Source: an uncultured Rhodospirillaceae bacterium (lineage in GTDB: Bacteria; Pseudomonadota; Alphaproteobacteria; Rhodospirillales; UBA2165). From it: 5,142 nucleotides of DNA. A model generated the notes under the pieces. It did not search any database. It was not told the DNA's origin and saw only the letters and a list, made by a program, of their open reading frames with translations. Positions 1 to 5,142 of this stretch are shown piece after piece; position 1 is the first letter of the stretch, and every line of letters starts with the position of its first letter. Position numbers and translations under genes: made by a program. The stretch is taken from assembly GCA_913041095.1 (NCBI GenBank), contig CAJWIB010000209.1, positions 1-5,142 of the forward strand. Reading direction: 5' to 3'.

Positions 1-1
1 T

Positions 2-124
2 GTTGTACCATATATGAGCACGGATATAGTCCTGAGGAACACCTTGTCCGTACTCGTACATCACACTTAAATTAGACTGGGCACCCGCGGGTCCGCGCTG
101 TTCAACGCGCTGAAAAAGTCCCAT
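2..124 (-). pseudogene. Sel1-repeat (SLR) protein fragment, partial at the left edge
   Basis: The minus strand reads 41 codons from an ATG at 124 to the window edge. The stretch AGAQSNLSVMYEYGQGVPQD, followed by YIRAHIWYN, matches the Sel1-like repeat pattern (AQ.NLG.MY..GQGV.QDY..A..WY), a tetratricopeptide-related alpha-alpha repeat used in protein-protein contacts. Such proteins are usually exported and carry several repeats after a signal peptide. Here the repeat starts about 13 residues after the only upstream ATG. There is no signal peptide, no clear Shine-Dalgarno sequence, and an in-frame TAA lies at 155-157. The preceding residues (FQRVEQRGPAGAQ) resemble a worn end of a previous repeat. 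I infer a 5'-truncated or decayed gene. A short intact gene continuing to the left cannot be excluded. The repeat identity is fairly secure, the pseudogene status is not. Confidence 0.6.
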
Positions 125-158
125 GCCCAGTTTTTCGGCTGTTTTATGACCTTTTTAG

Positions 159-195
159 AAAAAGTATCAGGAGGGGCCTATCGCGTCCCTATCCT
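159..195 (-). terminator. Possible terminator downstream of the carbamate kinase gene
   Basis: On the minus strand, an imperfect stem (AGGA..GG paired with CC..TCCT, 195 to about 169) is followed a few bases later by five T residues (163-159). A competing perfect 6-bp stem, CCTATC/GATAGG (205-188), overlaps it. A further 6-bp hairpin, CAATCC/GGATTG (209-226), lies between it and the gene. The stems are short or mismatched and the T-run is offset, so this is a weak call based mainly on position after the last operon gene. Confidence 0.28.
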
Positions 196-272
196 TACAG
201 ATAGGTCGCAATCCGTTGGGGGATTGTGGCCCGCCGCCGCTTATATAGAGGTCGGCATCATTGCGGTTTGAG

Positions 273-1244
273 CTAGGCCTCACCGTCCGGTACAATATGG
301 GTGCCGGCTTCACCGCGTAAGGCAGGTAGAGCTTCATTTAAATGGCCAATAATTGCGCGTTTCCCGCCACCTTTGATAAAGCTTATTGCAGCTTCGATTT
401 TTGGTCCCATGCTACCGGCTGGAAAATGACCCGCGTCCATTAATTCTTGGATCTCCGAGAGACTTACGATATCCAATTCTTGTTCATTTGGCTCTCCAAA
501 ATTGGTCGCAACACGAGAAACCGCCGTTAAAATCATGATTTCCTCCACGCCCAACACATTCGCCATGTGAGCTGTCGTCAAATCCTTGTCGATAACGGCT
601 TCTACACCTCGACGCAAACCGTGCTCGTCCCGCACGACCGGAATTCCACCGCCACCGCCTGCAATAACCACTGTATTGCGGCTTGCTAGAGCTTCAACTA
701 AAGAAACGTCGCAAATGTGTTTGGGCTTGGGTGACGCTACAACCATACGCCAACCACGTCCAGCGTCCTCTCGCATAGACCATCCCATTTCATCCGCAAG
801 GCCTTTAGCCTCATCCTTGCTATAGAAATATCCCACCGGTTTAGTGGGATTGGTAAAACCAGGATCATCAGGATCGACCTCGACTTGTGTCACCAAACCA
901 ACTACGTGCCGCGGATTACCCACTTCCCGAAGTGCGTTCTCAAAGGCCTGCACGAGTAAATAGGCTGTCGCGCCCTGAGTATTTGCAACACAAATGTCTA
1001 GCGACATCGGTACGACTCTATCAAGTGCAAGAGCCTGACGCATTAGCACCTTGCCGACGGCAGGGCCGTTTCCATGAGTAATTATCAATTCGTTTTCGAG
1101 TTTCAATAAAGGCAACAATGCATGGGCAGTATCGCCTGCAATTTCTACCTGCTCTTCTGATGTGCCCTTGATGCCTGCCGGATGAATTGCGTTGCCACCG
1201 ACAGCAATGATTAAGCGATCTGGAATCTCTCTAGTTCCGTTCAT
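273..1244 (-). CDS. arcC: Carbamate kinase (EC 2.7.2.2)
   Basis: This is an amino-acid-kinase-fold cytoplasmic enzyme that, in the catabolic direction, moves phosphate from carbamoyl phosphate to ADP, giving ATP and carbamate (which decays to CO2 and NH3). Its 323 residues match the usual 300-320. Family landmarks appear in order: AVGGNA (14-19), THGNGPAVG (56-64), TQVEVDP..P.F.NPTKPVG (119-138), EDAGRGWR (159-166), SPKP (171-174), GGGGGIPV (196-203), VEAVIDKDLTTA (214-225) with the conserved Lys220, and GSMGPKIEAA (277-286). The start at 1244 adds about ten residues before the first strand. It is the only nearby ATG, preceded by a weak GAGAA (1254-1258). It is the last gene of the operon, 23 bp after the asparaginase-like gene. 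Next to a carbamoyltransferase and AllE it probably harvests carbamoyl phosphate from purine nitrogen, as AllK does in enterobacteria. No arginine deiminase gene is visible. Function is secure, the pathway is inferred from neighbours. Confidence 0.97.
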   Translation of the reverse strand: MNGTREIPDRLIIAVGGNAIHPAGIKGTSEEQVEIAGDTAHALLPLLKLENELIITHGNGPAVGKVLMRQALALDRVVPMSLDICVANTQGATAYLLVQAFENALREVGNPRHVVGLVTQVEVDPDDPGFTNPTKPVGYFYSKDEAKGLADEMGWSMREDAGRGWRMVVASPKPKHICDVSLVEALASRNTVVIAGGGGGIPVVRDEHGLRRGVEAVIDKDLTTAHMANVLGVEEIMILTAVSRVATNFGEPNEQELDIVSLSEIQELMDAGHFPAGSMGPKIEAAISFIKGGGKRAIIGHLNEALPALRGEAGTHIVPDGEA

Positions 1245-1267
1245 TGTATAAAGTTCTCAATTTAATT

Positions 1268-2278
1268 TCAGAGATTAGATGAAAAATTAGAAAATAACTT
1301 CGCAATATCTGAACCATTAAGACCAACCGCCAATGCCAAACACAGGAGGAGTGCTGATTTTTGGGGGTTAAGAAATCCCGAAGGTATAATTTCATCGCTT
1401 TCGCCGGGAGACATCGTGTCGGATAAAACAATAACGCGACTTAGCCGTGAAGAAACAACGACAACGCATCCCGACTGCGAAATTTCAGCGAGCTTTGTCG
1501 CTAGAGAATCTGGCATCGTACCGGCACCAAATCCGGCAATGACGAGTCCCTTGCAGTCCGTCCCATCCCAACTCAAGATTGGACGATTGCCGCACCCCCC
1601 ACGAAGCGAGATTATATCCACGTTAGGTAATTCCAAACCCTTTCGCAAAACATCGTGGAACTGCCCGGCTATCGGCGATGATCCGGGGCCACCGTTTGCC
1701 AGCAGGTTGCTGTTTACTATCTGCCCCACAGCTCCGCCTGGATAAGCACAAAAAGAGCTCAGGGCCACAGAGTCGGTCTTGATAACCTGCCATCCTGGAA
1801 TGACCTGGCCGTTCATGACGACAAAAATTTCTGGGCCCTGGAGTTTTAGGGTGGAAATAGCTAATACTGCTTGATAAAGATTTGCGGGGCCATCCGCACT
1901 CAAGGCAGTTGCTGGACGCATTGCAGCAGTCAATGCCACGGGCTTCTTGGGCCGACACACAAGATCTAGAAAAAATGCCGCCTCTTCAAGTGTGTCAGTA
2001 CCATGCGTAACGACAACACCGTCGACTTCGTCTGACGCGGTTAATTCTTCAATTCTGTTGGCAAGTTTAAACCATTGAACTGGCCCCAGATTTTCGGAAC
2101 CTACCTCGAATAGGGTTTCGGCCTGAACATCCGCTATATGGTTCAGGCCATCAACGGTAGCAACCAAATCGCAGGCATCAATTTGACCATATTCGTAAGC
2201 GGTTTCAGTCGCAGTACGACCAAAACCGGAAATCGTTCCTCCGGTGCTAAGCAATTGAATTCTTGGTCTTATCGCCAT
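1268..2278 (-). CDS. L-asparaginase-family amidohydrolase, cytoplasmic, substrate uncertain
   Basis: The 336-residue protein has the bacterial asparaginase/glutaminase fold, in which threonine-dependent enzymes hydrolyse a terminal amide (asparagine to aspartate plus NH3). Both signature blocks are present: STGGTI (11-16, nucleophile Thr12) and VTHGTDTLEEAAFFLDL (90-106, catalytic Thr94-Asp95). Also present are the Lys167 equivalent of E. coli Lys162, GSENL (60-64), AMRP..A.SADGP.NLY (119-135) and LNPQK (303-307). By eye it aligns best with type II enzymes such as AnsB but has no signal peptide, so it should be cytoplasmic. The start at 2278 is chosen because it lies directly before the first strand, has GGGAG upstream (2289-2293), and sits 25 bp after the carbamoyltransferase stop. 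An in-frame ATG at 2458 would overlap that gene heavily. The region of AnsB Asn248, which reaches the neighbouring active site, reads LRGGCGN (225-231), apparently with Gly in place of Asn. It may act on another small amide or ureide, or simply be an asparaginase in a nitrogen-scavenging operon. Confidence 0.93.
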   Translation of the reverse strand: MAIRPRIQLLSTGGTISGFGRTATETAYEYGQIDACDLVATVDGLNHIADVQAETLFEVGSENLGPVQWFKLANRIEELTASDEVDGVVVTHGTDTLEEAAFFLDLVCRPKKPVALTAAMRPATALSADGPANLYQAVLAISTLKLQGPEIFVVMNGQVIPGWQVIKTDSVALSSFCAYPGGAVGQIVNSNLLANGGPGSSPIAGQFHDVLRKGLELPNVDIISLRGGCGNRPILSWDGTDCKGLVIAGFGAGTMPDSLATKLAEISQSGCVVVVSSRLSRVIVLSDTMSPGESDEIIPSGFLNPQKSALLLCLALAVGLNGSDIAKLFSNFSSNL

Positions 2279-2303
2279 ATTCTCTTCGCTCCCACGATTG
2301 ATC

Positions 2304-3329
2304 CTAGACGCCGCAAATATTTGCGAGTAACGACATGCGAAGCGGTACAGAGAATCCAATTTGCTTGAAGTATAACTGATGGGCGCTGTCATCGATTGCG
2401 AAATCAAATTCGTCTTCGTTGCGCGGTAGCGAATGCATAAGTCCAACCGTCTTACCACTCTTCTTTTCGATCTTTTGAAGTCCTTCGAGGGTAAAGTAGA
2501 ATTCCGCCATTTTCTTCAGGAAATCTTCACGGCCCGGATCACCCTTCTTAACCGAGCAACCCGGAAGGTAAACGAGATCGACGCCTTCATCGGCAATTAA
2601 TTCTTCTTGCTGTTTGATCGTCAAATCGTTGACTTCGGTGTAATTCGCTTTCATGGCATCAAGCTTTTCGCGGATGACTTCAGACGTTTCCAGGCCCGTG
2701 GTACCGGAATAAATCAGCTTGGCGCCCATGCGAGCGAGGCCGAGACCAAAGGACTGACCGGAACGAGCTCGCGATAGATCGGGCGTTGCAATCATAACGG
2801 TCATGTTTTTGAAATCTCCGCCTAGCGCTCGATAGGCCGTGTACATATCGAGCAGGCCTTGGGTCGGATGAGTTACATTTCCATAGCCGCCACTGATTAT
2901 TGGCGAAGAATTTTCACCCAATTCGTTAATCGTATCGATAACGGCATCGTCGGGATGACGCAGCACAATAACGTCGGCATACTGCGAGGTCACCCGAAGC
3001 GAATCATACAACGACTCACCCTTGGCAACCGATGAGCTGACCAGTGGGTTAGATTCCGTAATGACGTTTCCCCCGAGCCGCGACATTGCGGTTTCATGGC
3101 TGAATCGCGTACGAGTGCTGGGTTGGAAAAACTGGGTGCAGAGCACCTTGCCGTCAAGCAACGGCACTCCGCAGCGCCAAAACGGTTCCAACATCGCAGC
3201 GGTCTTGCATACGTTTTCGAGTTCATTAGGCGATAGGTCATCAATAAAAGTTAGGTGGCGCCCTTTAATGCCGGTTGCCTCAATTTGATTGTTAATATCA
3301 TTGGGGCCAAATTCCTTAGTTAGCTTCAT
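2304..3329 (-). CDS. Aspartate/ornithine carbamoyltransferase family paralog, likely ureidoglycine (or oxamate) carbamoyltransferase
   Basis: The 341-residue cytoplasmic protein has both family halves. The N-terminal carbamoyl-phosphate domain carries STRTRFSHETA (71-81), an ATCase-like 80s loop with Ser99 and Lys103 (VAKGESLYDS), LRHP (123-126, Arg124) and HPTQ (154-157). The second domain carries DLSRARS (184-190, Arg189 aligning with E. coli ATCase Arg167) and HSLPR (299-303), close to ATCase HPLPR and unlike OTCase HCLPA. Where ATCase has the aspartate-binding TRVQ, this protein reads PGCSVKKG (256-263), so Arg229 and Gln231 appear lost. That argues against aspartate as partner. Placement between AllE and carbamate kinase genes suggests the catabolic direction: phosphorolysis of allantoate to ureidoglycine plus carbamoyl phosphate, an activity I recall being proposed for misannotated paralogs, or of oxalurate to oxamate. 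The start at 3329 is set by homology; its ribosome site (GAAG) is weak. Family is certain, substrate inferred. Automated annotation may call it pyrB. Confidence 0.93.
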   Translation of the reverse strand: MKLTKEFGPNDINNQIEATGIKGRHLTFIDDLSPNELENVCKTAAMLEPFWRCGVPLLDGKVLCTQFFQPSTRTRFSHETAMSRLGGNVITESNPLVSSSVAKGESLYDSLRVTSQYADVIVLRHPDDAVIDTINELGENSSPIISGGYGNVTHPTQGLLDMYTAYRALGGDFKNMTVMIATPDLSRARSGQSFGLGLARMGAKLIYSGTTGLETSEVIREKLDAMKANYTEVNDLTIKQQEELIADEGVDLVYLPGCSVKKGDPGREDFLKKMAEFYFTLEGLQKIEKKSGKTVGLMHSLPRNEDEFDFAIDDSAHQLYFKQIGFSVPLRMSLLANICGV

Positions 3330-3377
3330 CGTTCTTCAATCCATTCTATAATTTCAGTATACTTGATTTGCTGATAC

Positions 3378-4148
3378 CTAGATTTCTGCATCCCGGTTCA
3401 TATCTTTGCTGTAAATGTACCAAAAAGGCTCACGACCGGTGGTATAAGCTCCTTGTTGCGTAAACGGGCCAAACCAAATGAAGTCTTCCTTTTTCACCTG
3501 AAGCCAATCCTCGCCCAGTAGATACATACCTTGCCCCCCAAGCATGTAGGCACCATGTTCCTGAACGTGCGTTTCTACGAACGAATGGCAAGCGTCAGGA
3601 TTGAATTTTAGCGTATGCATGTTCATGTCGAACGCTAGGTCATTTGGTAATAGATCACGTAGGAAAACATTCTCCATCTCGTCGTATATATTTTCAGGGA
3701 CTTCATTAATGTTACTGAAAACAATCCAAGGTTTCAGGTCGTTCAGCGGAACATAGCGCTGCTTGTAGAGAAGGATGCGAACAGGTGAAGATGACGTGTT
3801 TTCAAATTCAATACCATTTTCCGGTGGCGCAAAAGAGTAACCTCCGGCTTTTAGCTTTTCGGATTGATCGCCTACGGAAACATCAAGTTCGCCTTCGCCA
3901 TCCATTACAAAAAGAAAGGATTCGACGTCTGCATCATCGACGAACAGGGCCGTTGTTTTTCCACCTGGCGTGACTGTTCCAACGTATTGGACAAAGCTCG
4001 CACCGTGTTTCGGCGAAGCGATGATCGTAAGTTGGCACCCCTCGAAACCGGGAATAGAGTTGATAACCCTGCCTTCAGGTGGAATTACAGTGTAGACACC
4101 AGGCTTAATGATGGCACGGCTTTCCAGAAATCCTTTTGGATATGGCAT
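3378..4148 (-). CDS. allE: (S)-ureidoglycine aminohydrolase (EC 3.5.3.26), bicupin
   Basis: This enzyme releases ammonia from (S)-ureidoglycine to give (S)-ureidoglycolate in allantoin breakdown. The 256 residues make two cupin barrels, as in E. coli AllE (YlbA). N-terminal cupin landmarks are IPGFEGCQLTIIASPKHGAS (32-51), LFVMDGEGEL (79-88) and GGYSFAPP (102-109). The C-terminal, catalytic cupin shows FDMNMHTLKF (173-182) and ETHVQEHGAY (192-201), then QGAY and YIYSKDMNRD (244-253). Glu192, His194, His198 and Gln232 fit the manganese ligands of the plant enzyme, and Lys248 fits its catalytic lysine; the spacing from Glu to Gln (40) and Glu to Lys (56) agrees. The start at 4148 has an excellent AAGGAG eight bases upstream. 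It is the first gene of the operon, 48 bp before the carbamoyltransferase gene. Part of the gene is AT-rich (20 of 60 bases are G or C in 3661-3720). No AllC (allantoate amidohydrolase) gene accompanies it here. Confidence 0.96.
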   Translation of the reverse strand: MPYPKGFLESRAIIKPGVYTVIPPEGRVINSIPGFEGCQLTIIASPKHGASFVQYVGTVTPGGKTTALFVDDADVESFLFVMDGEGELDVSVGDQSEKLKAGGYSFAPPENGIEFENTSSSPVRILLYKQRYVPLNDLKPWIVFSNINEVPENIYDEMENVFLRDLLPNDLAFDMNMHTLKFNPDACHSFVETHVQEHGAYMLGGQGMYLLGEDWLQVKKEDFIWFGPFTQQGAYTTGREPFWYIYSKDMNRDAEI

Positions 4149-4156
4149 ATTTATTT

Positions 4157-4162
4157 CTCCTT
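4157..4162 (-). promoter_or_regulatory. Strong ribosome binding site of allE
   Basis: On the minus strand AAGGAG is followed by eight bases and then ATG at 4148. It fixes the start of the first operon gene and is clearly better than the sites before the three downstream genes (weak GAAG, GGGAG, GAGAA), which may depend partly on translational coupling. Confidence 0.85.
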
Positions 4163-4165
4163 ATT

Positions 4166-4195
4166 TTTAGACAACAATTTCAACTACTTGCTCAA
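4166..4195 (-). promoter_or_regulatory. Weak candidate promoter for the allE operon
   Basis: On the minus strand TTGAGC (4195-4190) and TCTAAA (4171-4166) each match four of six sigma-70 consensus positions, with an 18-bp spacer. This is the best pair I saw by eye upstream of allE, but it would leave a very short leader, and AT-rich DNA yields such pairs by chance. Confidence 0.22.
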
Positions 4196-4217
4196 CAGCC
4201 AATTAGGCCGCATTAAG

Positions 4218-4345
4218 ATCAATCGCTTGCCATGTTGAAGAAAGTTAAAAATTCTTTATTAGGTTGCGCACCGCCAGTCTCTGTCTGAATTATATCAGAC
4301 CACACAGCGCCCTCGGCTACAAGTCGCCAGCACCTAAATCAATCG
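4218..4345 (+). repeat. Short direct repeat ATCAATCG (4218-4225 and 4338-4345)
   Basis: The eight-base core is repeated at a 120-bp offset, with similar flanks (TAAG before and CTTGCCA after, against TAA before and TTCCA after). One copy lies near the allE side and one on the hydrolase side of the palindrome. It may be a binding site or coincidence. Confidence 0.3.
4283..4300. promoter_or_regulatory. Candidate operator palindrome GTCTGA-N6-TCAGAC
   Basis: Two perfect 6-bp inverted half-sites flank a 6-bp AT-only centre (ATTATA). The site lies near the middle of the divergent region, about 135 bp from the allE start and 143 bp from the hydrolase start. The geometry (18 bp, AT-rich centre) fits a dimeric helix-turn-helix regulator. 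No regulator gene is in the window and I cannot name the family. Confidence 0.45.
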
Positions 4346-4414
4346 TTCCAATAGACCAGAGACACACTATGCGCTAACATTTAACTTGGACCACTTAACA
4401 GGGGCAGACCACAC
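4296..4414 (+). repeat. Direct repeat CAGACCACAC (4296-4305 and 4405-4414)
   Basis: The same ten bases occur twice in the intergenic region, 109 bp apart. The first copy overlaps the right arm of the palindrome at 4283-4300 and the second lies 29 bp before the hydrolase start. A related stretch, AGACCAGAGACACAC, begins at about 4354 between them. The repeats could be extra regulator half-sites or chance. Confidence 0.4.
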
Positions 4415-4433
4415 GCGAACAAATAGACGAATA

Positions 4434-4440
4434 GGGAGGT
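4434..4440 (+). promoter_or_regulatory. Ribosome binding site of the alpha/beta hydrolase gene
   Basis: GGGAGGT lies only three bases before ATG at 4444 (four from the end of its GGAGG core). The spacing is short, but the strong match and the lack of another in-frame start before Met16 support this start. Confidence 0.75.
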
Positions 4441-4443
4441 ACC

Positions 4444-5142
4444 ATGAAAAAACAATCGGTAGAATTCAGAAGCGAAAACCCAGCCGATATGATTCGTGCC
4501 GATCTTTATCTGCCGGAAGGCGACGGGCCGTTTCCGGTCGCCCTCATGGGCGGCGGCTGGTGCTATGTGAAGGAACTGGCCATGCCCGAATACGCCAAGT
4601 TCATTGTCGATCGTGGCGTGGCGGCGCTGGTCTTTGATTACCGCTGCCTGGGCAAAAGCGACGGCGAGCCGCGCCAGCATCTGGACCCGTGGATGCAGAT
4701 CTCGGATTACCGCTCGGCCATCGACGCTGTCAGTTATCTGAACGAATACGAGGGTCTCCTCGATCCGGAACGCATCGGTGTCTGGGGTATATCCTATTCG
4801 GGCGGGCATTCCCTGATCGTCGGCGCCATCGACTGGCGGGTGAAATGCATCGTTTCGCACATCCCGATCATTGACGGCTGGTACAACTCCATGCGTGACC
4901 ATGGCACGGTAGGCTTCCGCGAACTATCAGCACTGGTGGATGAGGAACGTCGCAACCGCTACCTGACCGGCGAGCACGGCACTATCCCCCATTCTGGTGA
5001 TCCAAAGAAGGAGGTGGTGACCTGGCCGCATCCAGAAACCAAACCTATCTTCATGAAAATTAAGGAGACGGTTGCGCCCAACCACGAACATTTCTCTACC
5101 ATCGCTTCGGTAGAGGGGGTCTGGAACTACAATGTACTGCCG
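4444..5142 (+). CDS. Alpha/beta hydrolase (dienelactone hydrolase-like), 3' end outside the window
   Basis: The frame is open for 233 codons to the right edge with no stop. The N-terminal half is a typical alpha/beta-hydrolase fold: a strand and oxyanion-type loop PVALMGGGW (31-39), a second strand with FDYRCLGKSDGEPR (64-77), the helix DYRSAIDAVSYL (88-99), then the nucleophile elbow IGVWGISYSGGHSL (111-124) with probable catalytic Ser117. The catalytic acid and histidine should lie in the missing C-terminal part; relatives are about 300 residues, so perhaps 60-70 are absent. There is no signal peptide, so it is probably a cytoplasmic esterase or C-C or C-N bond hydrolase of unknown substrate. 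It diverges from the allE operon across 295 bp. It is more GC-rich than the operon (40 of 60 bases in 4621-4680), which hints at a different origin. A link to purine catabolism is not shown. Confidence 0.9.
   Translation, partial: MKKQSVEFRSENPADMIRADLYLPEGDGPFPVALMGGGWCYVKELAMPEYAKFIVDRGVAALVFDYRCLGKSDGEPRQHLDPWMQISDYRSAIDAVSYLNEYEGLLDPERIGVWGISYSGGHSLIVGAIDWRVKCIVSHIPIIDGWYNSMRDHGTVGFRELSALVDEERRNRYLTGEHGTIPHSGDPKKEVVTWPHPETKPIFMKIKETVAPNHEHFSTIASVEGVWNYNVLP

Larger units (their letters stand above)
4149..4443. other. Divergent intergenic region between allE and the hydrolase gene
   Basis: These 295 bp separate two genes transcribed away from each other, so both promoters and any shared operator should be here. 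The half near allE is AT-rich. I see no convincing small gene and no RNA gene. It contains one clean palindrome (4283-4300), a 10-bp exact direct repeat (4296-4305 and 4405-4414) and an 8-bp repeat 120 bp apart (4218-4225 and 4338-4345). I found no strong sigma-70 promoter for the hydrolase gene. Confidence 0.8.

Noticed and set aside
209..226. Hairpin CAATCC-GTTGGG-GGATTG as an RNA element
   Set aside because: A six-base stem with no T-run and no wider conserved structure is expected by chance; I kept it only as a side note to the weak terminator.
1..272. tRNA, small RNA gene or CRISPR repeats in the left flank
   Set aside because: No cloverleaf, T-loop motif or regularly spaced repeats could be seen. 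The part up to 124 is better explained by the Sel1-like reading frame.
1231..1431. A 66-codon minus-strand open frame bridging the asparaginase-like and carbamate kinase genes
   Set aside because: It overlaps both real genes out of frame, shows no ribosome site or similarity, and a 23-bp gap is normal for an operon.
1623..1958. A 111-codon minus-strand open frame within the asparaginase-like gene in another frame
   Set aside because: It is a shadow of a gene whose own frame contains conserved asparaginase blocks. No domain is recognisable.
2279..2458. An N-terminal extension of the asparaginase-like gene to an upstream ATG at 2458 (60 more residues)
   Set aside because: It would overlap the carbamoyltransferase coding region by about 155 bp. 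The extra residues show no family similarity, and the start at 2278 has a usable ribosome site and the correct family N-terminus.
3864..4238. A 124-codon plus-strand open frame opposite allE that extends into the intergenic region
   Set aside because: Most of it mirrors the conserved AllE cupin sequence. The translated product shows no family pattern and there is no good ribosome site.
4381..4902. A 173-codon minus-strand open frame opposite the hydrolase gene
   Set aside because: It is antisense to codons that read as a clear alpha/beta hydrolase, has no recognisable domain, and owes its length to the GC-rich sense gene.

Overview
The window is a short bacterial segment. A four-gene operon on the minus strand (4148 down to 273) looks like a nitrogen-releasing, energy-conserving branch of purine (allantoin) catabolism. 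A divergent alpha/beta-hydrolase gene runs off the right edge, and a fragment of a Sel1-repeat gene runs off the left edge. The gene content, the moderate base composition and the Sel1 variant (GQGVPQDY..AH.WYN) suggest a proteobacterium, perhaps an alphaproteobacterium. That placement is an impression, not a proof.

Layout: (i) 1-272 holds a minus-strand Sel1-like fragment (2-124) and small hairpins that may form the operon's terminator. (ii) 273-4148 holds, in transcription order, the cupin (S)-ureidoglycine aminohydrolase AllE, an aspartate/ornithine carbamoyltransferase family paralog, an asparaginase-fold amidohydrolase without a signal peptide, and carbamate kinase. The gaps are 48, 25 and 23 bp with no overlaps, so co-transcription is very likely. 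(iii) 4149-4443 is a divergent intergenic region with a 6-6-6 palindrome and repeated short motifs that look like regulator sites. (iv) 4444 to the right end is a 5'-complete, 3'-truncated alpha/beta hydrolase, visibly more GC-rich than the operon.

How the genes may work together: allantoate is the bis-ureido derivative of glyoxylate. Removing one carbamoyl group by phosphorolysis would give ureidoglycine plus carbamoyl phosphate. AllE deaminates ureidoglycine to ureidoglycolate, and carbamate kinase converts carbamoyl phosphate plus ADP to ATP, CO2 and NH3. The carbamoyltransferase keeps the carbamoyl-phosphate residues of aspartate transcarbamylase but seems to lack the Arg and Gln that hold the aspartate side chain. 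It may therefore be a ureidoglycine (or oxamate) carbamoyltransferase rather than a pyrimidine biosynthetic enzyme. No allantoate amidohydrolase (AllC) gene is visible. The asparaginase-like protein has no established place in this pathway and is the least explained part of the cluster.
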